Shown here piece by piece: positions 17,426-25,958 of a DNA stretch of 64,000 bases. The notes under the pieces were generated by a model. That model was given only the letters and a program-made list of their open reading frames with translations. It had not been told where the DNA came from and did not search any database. The first letter of the stretch is position 1. Each line of letters begins with the position of its first letter. This DNA comes from an uncultured Desulfomonile sp. (GTDB taxonomy: Bacteria > Desulfobacterota > Desulfomonilia > Desulfomonilales > Desulfomonilaceae), in assembly GCA_903952205.1 (NCBI GenBank), contig CAJBEZ010000015.1, positions 27,930 to 91,929 on the forward strand, in the 5' to 3' direction. A program made the position numbers and the translations under genes.

Positions 17426-18402
17426 TAAAGAATATATACGTAATAGCAGAGCAAAGGAAAGGCTCCTTACGGGACATTACGTGGGAAGCTGTTGCGGCCG
17501 GAAAAAAGTTAGCGACTGACTTGGGAGCCGAATTAACCTGCGTATTGCTATGCGGTAAAGGTGGACTTATAGCTGAGCAATTAGCTGTTGAGGTCCCGAA
17601 AGTCCTATTGGTAGAAAATCCTGTCTTTGAATCGACGAATTCCGAAGCAGTGATATCAACCCTTAAAGAGCTGATAAAACCCCAGGGGTCATATTTGGTG
17701 GTCATGGGAGCCTCAAACTCGACACTGGATTTCGCTCCCGGTCTTTCTGTAGCTTTGGACGCAGCGCTGGCTACTGATTGTTTCAGCCTCGAGGTTAAAG
17801 ATGGAAGGTTGCTGGCTTCGAGGCAAATCTACAGTTACAAGATAAATTCAGTCGTGTCTTTCAAGAACTCCGACAGAGTTGTTCTGACGCTTAGAGCGGG
17901 GTCTTTCCAATTCAGCCCTGCCGGAGAAGCGAAAGGAACAATCACCAATGAGCCTTGCCCGATTGATGAGAGCAAACTCCGGAAGCGTTTTATAAAGTAT
18001 GTCGAAGCTGAAAAGGGCGACGTAGACGTTGCGTCAGCCGACATCATTGTTTCTATAGGCAGGGGCATTGGAGATGAACCGGATCTGGAAATGTTTCAGT
18101 CTCTCGCTGACACTATGGGCGGAGTGTTGGCCTGTTCCCGGCCAATTGTGGACAAGAACCTGCTGCCCAAGTATCATCAGGTAGGCACTTCAGGAATAGA
18201 AGTTAAACCAAAGGTGTATTTGGCCCTGGGAATAAGTGGCGCATTTCAACACCTGGGAGGCATTAAAGGGTCTCCACTGCTGATAGCTGTAAATAAAGAC
18301 GCTCGAGCTCCTATTTTCCGTGTTGCCAACTATGGCATCGTAGGCGATCTCAACGAAGTGGTCCCCGCTCTCGAAGAGAAGATTAAGAGCTTGAAAGGAT
18401 GA
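17422..18402 (+). CDS. etfA: Electron transfer flavoprotein alpha subunit
   Basis: FAD-binding partner of EtfB; 326 residues. The C-terminal FAD domain shows IIVSIGRGIGDEPDLEMF, GGVLACSRPIVDKNLLPKYH, QVGTSGIEVKPKVYLALGIS, and GAFQHLGGIKGSPLLIAVNK. This order (SRP, QVGxSG, GISGAxQH) is diagnostic. The N-terminal domain (IYVIAEQRKGSLRDITWEAV) is also standard. It is the last gene of the EMO-etfB-etfA run; no clear terminator was seen in the 154 bp before the next gene. Confidence 0.95.
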   Translation: MIKNIYVIAEQRKGSLRDITWEAVAAGKKLATDLGAELTCVLLCGKGGLIAEQLAVEVPKVLLVENPVFESTNSEAVISTLKELIKPQGSYLVVMGASNSTLDFAPGLSVALDAALATDCFSLEVKDGRLLASRQIYSYKINSVVSFKNSDRVVLTLRAGSFQFSPAGEAKGTITNEPCPIDESKLRKRFIKYVEAEKGDVDVASADIIVSIGRGIGDEPDLEMFQSLADTMGGVLACSRPIVDKNLLPKYHQVGTSGIEVKPKVYLALGISGAFQHLGGIKGSPLLIAVNKDARAPIFRVANYGIVGDLNEVVPALEEKIKSLKG

Positions 18403-18556
18403 GAATCTGATCCAGCCGGAAAAGAAAGAATTAAAAGAATCTGGATTATTGATTTGTTAGTAGCCGGGTTTGAGGAGTGAGGTCCATTTTCGCTGTTCCA
18501 TCCCGGCTGTTTTTGTGTCGGAACCTGCAATTCAGATCCGTCGGTTTGCATTGAGA

Positions 18557-19408
18557 ATGATGGAAAATATCTACAATAAGGTATCCGAAGCTCACAGATT
18601 CATTGTGGAGCGGAGTCGCCACTTCGTTCCCGAAGTAGCAATGATTCTAGGGACTGGTTTGGGAGGCATGGCTGCACGCATAGACCCCGTATGCGTGATA
18701 CCTTATCAGGATATTCCCCATTTTTGTCTTTCCACTGTTGATGGTCATAAGGGAAGCCTCATTTTGGGTGGCTTTGGCGGAAAACAGGTTGCAGTCATGC
18801 AGGGCCGGCTTCATTTCTACGAGGGATACTCACTTGAGCAGGTTACCTTCCCCGTAAGGGTCTTGAGGTCACTGGGAGCGGAGTTTCTCGCCGTCAATAG
18901 CGCTGCTGGAGGTCTGGACTCGGGATTCAAACCCGGAGATGTGATGCTGGTTACTGATCACATTAATCTTATTGGATCGAGCCCCCTTCGTGGAGGCGCC
19001 GACCCTCGACTGGGTGACAGATTCCCTGACATGAGCCGGGTTTACGACAGGCAAATGGCAACTCTCGCGTTAGATGTCGCTAAGGAAGCGGGCTTAGGGA
19101 TAAAAAGCGGCGTATACGTAGCAGTTCACGGTCCAAATCTGGAGACACCCGCCGAGACCAGAATGCTCAGACTTCTTGGAGCCGATGCCGTTGGAATGAG
19201 TTCGGTTCCTGAAATAATCACGGCTGTGCAGGCAGGTTTTCGCATACTTTTCTTAGTGGCGATAACCAACGTGAATAATCCCGAAAACATGTCACAACTC
19301 TCAATTACGGATGTCATAAGCCACGCGAGACTAGCTGAACCCACGCTAACTTACATTCTCGAGAATACAGTAGCCCGAATGACAGGCGCTTGGGTTGAGT
19401 CAGGTTGA
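18557..19408 (+). CDS. Purine nucleoside phosphorylase, trimeric class (possibly 5'-methylthioinosine phosphorylase)
   Basis: Cleaves a 6-oxopurine nucleoside with phosphate. I chose the ATG at 18557 (283 residues); the frame is open 29 codons further upstream but those residues are unlike the family. Motifs: ILGTGLGGMAARID (phosphate loop), MQGRLHFYEGYSLEQVTFPV, and VNSAAGGLDSGFKPGDVMLV. Next come HGPNLETPAETRMLRLLGAD with GMSSVPEIITAV, then VAITNVNN. The Glu in NLETPAE and Asn in ITNV match enzymes using inosine-like bases rather than adenine-specific MTA phosphorylases. The deaminase gene starts 2 bp later. The pair matches the MTA deaminase/MTI phosphorylase route known in Pseudomonas, so MTI may be the true substrate (inference). 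Confidence 0.88.
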   Translation: MMENIYNKVSEAHRFIVERSRHFVPEVAMILGTGLGGMAARIDPVCVIPYQDIPHFCLSTVDGHKGSLILGGFGGKQVAVMQGRLHFYEGYSLEQVTFPVRVLRSLGAEFLAVNSAAGGLDSGFKPGDVMLVTDHINLIGSSPLRGGADPRLGDRFPDMSRVYDRQMATLALDVAKEAGLGIKSGVYVAVHGPNLETPAETRMLRLLGADAVGMSSVPEIITAVQAGFRILFLVAITNVNNPENMSQLSITDVISHARLAEPTLTYILENTVARMTGAWVESG

Positions 19409-19410
19409 GT

Positions 19411-20757
19411 ATGTGCGCCAATAGTGACAAACCTATTGAACTCAGGAATGGCCTAATACTCTGCTTTCCGGGAATTTCAGATCCGGTTCCTCACTCACGA
19501 ACTTTGATCTCGGGTGGATCTATTGTTGAGATAAATTCTTTTCAATACCCCAACTATCCTGACACCGAAGTTATAGATTGCTCGAACTGCCTCATCATGC
19601 CAGGGCTTGTCAATTGTCACGTTCATGCAGCCATGAGCCTGTTTCGGGGCCTAGCGGACGATGTTCCGTTGAAAAGTTGGCTGGAACAATTCATATTCCC
19701 TTCGGAAGCTCGTCATGTTTCGCCAGGAATGGTTCGTCTTGGAACCACTCTTTCTGCAGTAGAAATGGCGCTTTCAGGGATTACGACATTCGCTGACGCA
19801 TATTTTTTTATGGAGGAATCTGCGCTAGCCACATTAGATGTAGGCCTAAGAGCTGTCATAGCTCAAGGTATTCTTGATGCGCCGACTCCTGACACCAGGA
19901 TTAAGTCCTCCTGGAAAGAACGGGTAACAGAATTTCTGGAATCTGTTCCGGTGAATCCACGAATCACCCCGGCTCTTTTTTGTCATTCTCCATATTTGTG
20001 CGGATCGGATACATTTAGATCCGCATTCGAGATATCACAATCTCACGGATTGAAATTATTTTCTCATGTGGCTGAAACTAAACTAGAAATAGACGAGATA
20101 CATAAACTCTACGGAATTACGCCTATTGAGTGGTTGTATTCTCTGGGAGTTCTCGGCGACAACTTTGTGTTGGTTCACGGTGTTCATCTCTCGGATAGGG
20201 ACTGCCGAGTTATCATGGACTCATCTTCAAGATTAATTCATTGCCCTGAATCGAACATGAAACTTGCCTCAGGAGCGGCTCGAATACAGTATCTTCTGGA
20301 AATGGGCGTAAAAATCGGACTCGGCACAGACAGCCCCGCCAGCAATAATAATCTTGATTTTTTTGAAGAAATGAGGTCAGCTTCTTTTCTGTCTAAATTG
20401 TCTTCAGGCAACCCTGAGGCGCTTACCGCTCGTCAGTCCCTGTACATGGCGACTACTCAGGGGGCGCGGATACTGGGGCTTGAAGACACTATAGGTTCGC
20501 TGGTTCCCGGAAAACAGGCGGACATCATTGTTGTGGATCTGGATCAGCCTCACCTAACCCCTTTGTACGATCCCGTTTCGCAAATGGTTTATTGCGCCAA
20601 AGCATCCGACGTGAGAGATGTTTTCGTTTCAGGGAGGGTCGTTGTTCGTAATCGAAAGATTTGCACAGTGTCCTATGAGGATGTGCGTGAGAGTGTGAAC
20701 GAATTGGCCGCCAGAATATGCGCACACACAGGAAAGAGACTTTTTCGGGGAGAGTAG
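19411..20757 (+). CDS. mtaD: 5-methylthioadenosine/S-adenosylhomocysteine deaminase (amidohydrolase)
   Basis: Metal-dependent hydrolase expected to deaminate MTA, SAH or 5'-deoxyadenosine. The 448 residues show the amidohydrolase metal ligands: CHVHAAMSLFRGLADDVPLK (HxH plus the family-specific FRGLADD), SHVAETKLEID, LVHGVHLSDRD, and GLGTDSPASNNNLDFFEEMR. The C-terminal composite domain has GSLVPGKQADIIVVDLDQ. A TTG two codons earlier is a possible alternative start. The preceding phosphorylase would take up the deaminated nucleoside. purM begins 4 bp after the stop, pointing to a purine operon. Confidence 0.88.
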   Translation: MCANSDKPIELRNGLILCFPGISDPVPHSRTLISGGSIVEINSFQYPNYPDTEVIDCSNCLIMPGLVNCHVHAAMSLFRGLADDVPLKSWLEQFIFPSEARHVSPGMVRLGTTLSAVEMALSGITTFADAYFFMEESALATLDVGLRAVIAQGILDAPTPDTRIKSSWKERVTEFLESVPVNPRITPALFCHSPYLCGSDTFRSAFEISQSHGLKLFSHVAETKLEIDEIHKLYGITPIEWLYSLGVLGDNFVLVHGVHLSDRDCRVIMDSSSRLIHCPESNMKLASGAARIQYLLEMGVKIGLGTDSPASNNNLDFFEEMRSASFLSKLSSGNPEALTARQSLYMATTQGARILGLEDTIGSLVPGKQADIIVVDLDQPHLTPLYDPVSQMVYCAKASDVRDVFVSGRVVVRNRKICTVSYEDVRESVNELAARICAHTGKRLFRGE

Positions 20758-20761
20758 TATA

Positions 20762-21808
20762 ATGTCTGACAAAATCACGTACAAAGACGCCGGGGTCGAT
20801 GTTGACCTTGCCGAAAAATCCCTCCAGTCTGTGGAGAACAGAATTCGCTCCACCTTCACCCCTGGAGTCATCGGTAATCTTGGAGGATTTGCTGCGACAT
20901 TTAGACCCGAATGGCCGAAATTCGTCGATCCTGTCCTTGTGTCAGCTACGGATGGAGTAGGAACCAAACTAAAAATTGCCTTTATGATGGGGATTCACAA
21001 CTCAGTTGGAATAGATCTTGTCGCAATGAGTGTTAACGACATTATTGTCACAGGAGCGGAACCTCTTTTTTTCCTGGACTACTTCGCTACCGGCAAAATT
21101 AAGCCGGAAACCTTTCAATCGGTTGTTTCAGGGATAACAGAGGGATGCAAGATGGCTGGATGCGCCCTGATTGGGGGCGAAACAGCCGAAATGCCCGATT
21201 TTTATTCCGAAGGGGAATACGATTTGGCTGGTTTTTGTGTAGGCATACTGGATCAGGCCGCGGTCATAGACGGCTCTCGAGTCGCCGGAGGTGACGCTGT
21301 GATCGGCATTGGATCATCCGGCCTTCATAGCAATGGATACAGTCTTGTTCGAAGAGTTCTTCTAGATAATAAGAAATATTCCCTAGATCATAAATTCTCC
21401 GATTTGGAATCTACGCTCGGGGAAGAGCTTTTGAAGCCCACAAAAATTTACGTTAAGCCGATGCTATCGCTAATGAAGAAATTGTCGATTAAGGCAATTG
21501 CGCATATTACCGGAGGTGGTTTTTACGGGAATATACCGAGGATAATTCCAGATCATATTCAAGTGATCATCAATTCCTCGACGTGGGAAATCCCCCCGAT
21601 TTTCAAAATTCTCAAGAGGGCCGCTCTGCTGGACGACAGGGAGATGTTTGAGACTTTTAATATGGGTGTAGGAATGATCCTTATCCTCAATGAATCTGAT
21701 GTTGACCAGGCAATCTACGGTTTGCGTGAAGCAGGGTTGAATGCCTGGAGCATGGGACATACGCTAACCAGATCCAGTGACTGCGAAAATCATGTTATAA
21801 TAAACTAA
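20762..21808 (+). CDS. purM: Phosphoribosylformylglycinamidine cyclo-ligase (AIR synthetase)
   Basis: ATP-dependent ring closure of FGAM to AIR, step 5 of purine synthesis. The 348 residues start with YKDAGVDVDLAEKSLQSV. They carry SATDGVGTKLKIAFMMGIHN, VGIDLVAMSVNDIIVTGAEP, FFLDYFATGKI, GGETAEMPDFYSEGEYDLAG, GIGSSGLHSNGYSLVRR, and HITGGGFYGNIPRI. All are standard for PurM. GGAGAG stands before the ATG. It is tightly linked to mtaD upstream and followed after 27 bp by glnE. Confidence 0.96.
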   Translation: MSDKITYKDAGVDVDLAEKSLQSVENRIRSTFTPGVIGNLGGFAATFRPEWPKFVDPVLVSATDGVGTKLKIAFMMGIHNSVGIDLVAMSVNDIIVTGAEPLFFLDYFATGKIKPETFQSVVSGITEGCKMAGCALIGGETAEMPDFYSEGEYDLAGFCVGILDQAAVIDGSRVAGGDAVIGIGSSGLHSNGYSLVRRVLLDNKKYSLDHKFSDLESTLGEELLKPTKIYVKPMLSLMKKLSIKAIAHITGGGFYGNIPRIIPDHIQVIINSSTWEIPPIFKILKRAALLDDREMFETFNMGVGMILILNESDVDQAIYGLREAGLNAWSMGHTLTRSSDCENHVIIN

Positions 21809-21835
21809 AGGCCAACCAAAATTACTGATTTTAAC

Positions 21836-24800
21836 ATGATAGACCAAAACAGATTTCTAGATCTCCCCCTGTTGCAAGCCCCCCTGCTGAATATTCTTAT
21901 CGGACAAACCGACGCCAACAACAGAGAACCTCTACTTGAATGCATTCTTGAAACTCCGGATCCCCGGCTGACCGTCATTCGAATCGAGGAGTTGCTGGGA
22001 CTGGATAGGGAAAGCCTCATTTCCGCATTGGCGGCGCAATTGGACGCATGGAAATTTTTCGTAAGGGCCGTCGGAGGTTCCTCCTTCCTATTTGCAACCA
22101 TTAAACGATCTATTGAATTGATAAGATACGTGTTTCTTGAGAGGCGTTGCAATCAAGGCAAGACACTTATGGAGAAGGACAAGGAGCTGAGAAATAGACT
22201 TTCCAGCGCTGGAAGTTCTTCTCTGGTCGAACTCAGTCGTGAATTGAGGAGATACAAAGAACAAGAGTTTCTTAGAATTGGGTGTAGAGACCTTACAGGA
22301 GCCGCTGACGTCGTTGAAATCATGGCTGAACTTTCAGATCTCGCAGCCGCTTCACTTGAGGTTACCCTGGATTATTCATTTAAATGGCTTGCGGCAAAAC
22401 ATGGCGCGCCGGAAGGGTTGTCGCCCGGTTCTAAGGGGCTGGTAATTCTAAGCATGGGAAAATTGTCGGGCCATGAACTGAATTTTTCTTCAGACATAGA
22501 TTTGATCTATCTCAGACATCCCGAAGATGGTTGGACATCCGGTCCAGACAGGGTTTCGGTCTCTAAGTTCTACGAACTCCTTGCAAGGTCAGTCAGCAAA
22601 GCCATGTCCGATGTCACCGAAGATGGATTTGTCTTCAGGGTAGACCTTCGGCTGAGACCGGAAGGTGACAAGGGAGAACTTGTTCCTTCATTGAGAAACG
22701 CAGTGGAATACTATTTGTCCTGGGGCAGGACATGGGAAAGAGCAGCGCTCATGAAGGCGCTACCTATAGCGGGTGATGTAATGTTGGGACATGATTTCCT
22801 GAAAGAAATTGAGCCCTTTGTCTATCGTAAACACCTGGACTATTCAACATTGGATGACATGCGTTCAATGAAAAAGCAAATCGAAACGCAACTCAAAAAA
22901 AAGCCCGGGTTGAACATAAAGCTTGGACAAGGAGGAATAAGAGAAATTGAGTTCTTCGTGCAGACCCTTCAGCTGATCAACGGGGGTAAGAATAGGAAAT
23001 TGCGTTCACCTTCGACATTGAGGGCTCTTGATCTCCTAAGTGAGGCTGGTTTGCTGGCCGTATCAACGGCAGCGAGCTTGCGCGACGCATATCTTTTTTT
23101 TCGTAATGTTGAGCATAGAATTCAGATAAACCACCAGTTACAGACACACGACCTTCCCATTAGACATGAGGAACGTTACGATCTAGCAAGACGCATGGGT
23201 TATCTTGACGCATCAGCTCTTGATCAATTTATTGCGGATCTGGACAGACGCCGCAAGTTGGTTGAAGATCTCTTTTCTTCACTTTTCTATCATTCATCCG
23301 AAGATGACGTCGAGCGATCTTCCTCCCTGACTAATCACCTTATAGAATCAATAGAAGACCATGCTGAGACCGTGGCAATTCTCACAGATCTGGGTTTCAG
23401 GAACCCTTCATCAGCCTATCCGCTTCTAAAGCGATTGATATACCCATCTTCCGGAGGGCCGATTTCAGAAAAAACTCGCGATTTGCTTGAACGGCTGGCT
23501 CCTATATTTATTGATGAACTGCTAAAAGCGTTTGAGCCAGAGAAAGCCCTTGTTACCCTCGATACCTATATAGAATCTCTACAAAGCGCTCCTAACTACT
23601 ATTCCACATTCCTAGAAAATCCTGCCACTGTGAGTTTCCTGATTCGAATCCTTGGAGAGAGCCGTTTTTTTACGGACCTTCTCATAAGGCATCCTGATTC
23701 TATTGACTCACTTATCGGTAGAGGATTGCAAAGCCTTCAGATGGGTTACGAAACTCTTCGGAAAGAAATTCTGGAACGACTCAACTACACAGGGACTCTT
23801 GAGGAAAAACTGGATGTTTTGAGAAGATTCAAGAATGAAGAGAGTCTGCTGATTGGAGTTAGGCAACTTACTGGAGAAATAGACTCTCCTGTTGCAAGAC
23901 GCCATATATCTGAGCTTGCGGATGTCTGTCTTTCCGTGGCGGTTGAAATAGCGCACAGAGAGATGGAACGTCGATTTGGCTCCGAAGGATTAGAAGATCC
24001 GTTGCCTTTCGTTGTCCTGGGAATGGGGAAACTCGGGGGTATGGAAATGACATATCTGTCAGACCTCGATGTAATCTTTGTCTTTGATTCGCCAAACGAT
24101 CAAATAGGTAAATTGTCGTCAAGAGAGTGGTTCACGAGGCTGGCCAATCGGATGATCTCTATTCTCAGCGTCCCGACATCTGAAGGAACAGCATATTCCA
24201 TTGACACCCGTCTAAGGCCGTCAGGCAATAAAGGCGCTCTCGTTTCCACACTTAGATCGTTCGAAGACTATCACAGGGAATCATCGGCTTTATGGGAAAA
24301 ACTAGCCCTCATAAGATCCAGAGTTGTGACCGGGCCGGAAGTTTTGGGACAAAAAATTCAGTCAATCATCAAAGACTGTATATTGAGGACTAACCTGAAC
24401 GAGACGGATATTTCCGAGATATCAAGAATTCGACAGAGAATGGAAAAAGAAATTGCGCTCGAGGACAAAGCAAATGTCGATTTAAAAACTGGGCAGGGAG
24501 GATTGGTAGACGTAGAATTCTTTACCCAAGCAAAGATACTTGCTCATGCGAGCGAATACCCCGAAATCTTGCAATCCAACACTTTGGAGGCATTGTCAAA
24601 ACTTAGGCAAAACGGACTAATCCAAAAAGAAATATTCGATACTCTTGATTCTGGCTATCGATTCCTAACCAACCTCGAGGACAGGCTCAGAATAATGGAA
24701 AACCGGAGTATAGACAGGCTACCCCTTGCAGGAGATAAACTGAAGGGATTGGCGAAAAGACTTGGCTACGGTCATAATGGAGACACGCTCATTGATGATT

Positions 24801-24865
24801 ATTTGCGCATTCGCAATGATATCAGGGAGATTTATAGTTCTTTCTTCTCGTCAGCCAGTTCATAG
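21836..24865 (+). CDS. glnE: Bifunctional glutamine synthetase adenylyltransferase/adenylyl-removing enzyme
   Basis: Adds AMP to, or removes AMP from, glutamine synthetase in response to PII and glutamine. The 1009 residues contain two nucleotidyltransferase domains. The N-terminal one (about 200-330) has SMGKLSGHELNFSSDIDLIY and RVDLRLRPEGDKGELV. The C-terminal one (about 720-850) has GMGKLGGMEMTYLSDLDVIF and IDTRLRPSGNKGALV. Each is followed by a helical GlnD-PII-uridylyltransferase-like segment (GQGGIREIEFFVQTLQL and GQGGLVDVEFFTQAKIL). The length is a little above the E. coli protein. No ribosome site is obvious at this ATG. Confidence 0.95.
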   Translation: MIDQNRFLDLPLLQAPLLNILIGQTDANNREPLLECILETPDPRLTVIRIEELLGLDRESLISALAAQLDAWKFFVRAVGGSSFLFATIKRSIELIRYVFLERRCNQGKTLMEKDKELRNRLSSAGSSSLVELSRELRRYKEQEFLRIGCRDLTGAADVVEIMAELSDLAAASLEVTLDYSFKWLAAKHGAPEGLSPGSKGLVILSMGKLSGHELNFSSDIDLIYLRHPEDGWTSGPDRVSVSKFYELLARSVSKAMSDVTEDGFVFRVDLRLRPEGDKGELVPSLRNAVEYYLSWGRTWERAALMKALPIAGDVMLGHDFLKEIEPFVYRKHLDYSTLDDMRSMKKQIETQLKKKPGLNIKLGQGGIREIEFFVQTLQLINGGKNRKLRSPSTLRALDLLSEAGLLAVSTAASLRDAYLFFRNVEHRIQINHQLQTHDLPIRHEERYDLARRMGYLDASALDQFIADLDRRRKLVEDLFSSLFYHSSEDDVERSSSLTNHLIESIEDHAETVAILTDLGFRNPSSAYPLLKRLIYPSSGGPISEKTRDLLERLAPIFIDELLKAFEPEKALVTLDTYIESLQSAPNYYSTFLENPATVSFLIRILGESRFFTDLLIRHPDSIDSLIGRGLQSLQMGYETLRKEILERLNYTGTLEEKLDVLRRFKNEESLLIGVRQLTGEIDSPVARRHISELADVCLSVAVEIAHREMERRFGSEGLEDPLPFVVLGMGKLGGMEMTYLSDLDVIFVFDSPNDQIGKLSSREWFTRLANRMISILSVPTSEGTAYSIDTRLRPSGNKGALVSTLRSFEDYHRESSALWEKLALIRSRVVTGPEVLGQKIQSIIKDCILRTNLNETDISEISRIRQRMEKEIALEDKANVDLKTGQGGLVDVEFFTQAKILAHASEYPEILQSNTLEALSKLRQNGLIQKEIFDTLDSGYRFLTNLEDRLRIMENRSIDRLPLAGDKLKGLAKRLGYGHNGDTLIDDYLRIRNDIREIYSSFFSSASS

Positions 24866-24983
24866 ACATTGCAATTCCGGTTGCCAAGCCCGAAGTTCAC
24901 GCCGGACGAAGCGGAGTGCAAATTTGGACTGGGGCGGAAGCGAAAATCAGAATTTGTAGATTTTACGCCTCCACCATAGACTA

Positions 24984-25544
24984 TCACTCAAAAATCTGGG
25001 CGTCCTTGAGTATGTTTGCTACCCTAGCGATATGCATACCATGATGTTTGGATGATACAAGTTGATCATCAGACAGGCCTTTGGGGCTTAAATCCTCTGC
25101 GTGCGCTCTTCCATATGGACCCCATTGCAATCCGGCGACTTTATATCCAGGAGTTTTCTTGGGCAGGGGAACAATCAGAAGGCCGAGTTCCGCTATATTG
25201 TTCAACACAGAAAGCATGGCCAATTCGCAGCCTCCGCCTCCGTTTCCGTATCCCGATCCTGATGCGAACACAGCCCCCACCTTCCCTATCAGCTTATCCT
25301 GCATCCAGGCTCCACTACAGACGGTGTCGATGAATTTCTTCACCCTCCAGTCGATGCTGCCCATGTGAACTGGAGTGCCAATTACCAAGGCGTCACAAGA
25401 CAGTAAATGTTCTATTCTTGCGTCATCGGCCTTTACCAATTCCGCAATAGAATCTTCAACTGATTTGACGCCATCAGCCAGAGCTTTCGCCATTTTTTCC
25501 GTACTGCCGTGGTCACTGGCGTAAACTATTAGGACCCTGACCAT
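24984..25544 (-). CDS. Flavodoxin-like NAD(P)H:quinone oxidoreductase/flavodoxin domain protein
   Basis: FMN-binding electron carrier or quinone reductase of the flavodoxin/WrbA superfamily; exact role unknown. I placed the start at the inner ATG (25544, MVRVLIVYASDHGST, 186 residues). AAGGAGGT lies 6 bases before it, whereas it abuts the outer ATG at 25550 with no spacing. Phosphate-binding loop: YASDHGSTEKMAKALADGV. Later flavin loops: VIGTPVHMGSIDWRVKKFID and GAVFASGSGYGNGGGGCELA. The Gly-rich stretch and the PYGR segment near the C-terminus resemble WrbA-type proteins. Its stop faces the glnE stop; the UspA fragment lies upstream. Confidence 0.82.
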   Translation of the reverse strand: MVRVLIVYASDHGSTEKMAKALADGVKSVEDSIAELVKADDARIEHLLSCDALVIGTPVHMGSIDWRVKKFIDTVCSGAWMQDKLIGKVGAVFASGSGYGNGGGGCELAMLSVLNNIAELGLLIVPLPKKTPGYKVAGLQWGPYGRAHAEDLSPKGLSDDQLVSSKHHGMHIARVANILKDAQIFE

Positions 25545-25565
25545 TTCCATACCTCCTTAATTAGT

Positions 25566-25958
25566 TTATCGAATAACCATGATAGGGATATTGAGTCTGT
25601 GGCGAACCGGAGCCACGGTGCTGCCAAAGACAAGATCACTCAATCCCCTGTGGCCATGCCCCCCCATGATCAAAACATCAATAACGTTCTCGGTTGATAA
25701 CCTTATTAACTCGTCCGGGACATTTCCGTATCCCAGGAATGTTTCCACCTCTACGCCCCTGTGGCCAAGCGCTACCGCCAACTTGGCAAGTGATTCTTCA
25801 TCCTCGCGTGCTTCGGTGTCAAGGGTGTATTCACCATACACTGATCCCCCAGCGCTTTCTACAACGTGGAACAGAAAAAGATCCGCATTATGCTGTTTTG
25901 CTAGCGGCAACGCATGGCTCAGGACTTTGATATCCTGCTCGGTAAGAGCTAGCGCCAC
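25566..25958 (-). pseudogene. Universal stress protein domain, separated C-terminal part of a former Nramp-USP fusion
   Basis: The frame encodes an almost complete UspA domain: after GTG at 25958, LSHALPLAKQHNADLFLFHV leads to the ATP-binding motif MGGHGHRGLSDLVFGST (G-x2-G-x9-G-S) and ends NIPIMVIR. The first beta strand (YKKVGVALALTEQD) is encoded upstream of that GTG but opens directly after a TGA with no ATG. This USP subtype is typically fused to the C-terminus of Nramp transporters, and a truncated Nramp overlaps it here in another frame. I read the pair as one broken gene. An independent small USP from the GTG is possible but lacks part of strand one. Confidence 0.7.
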
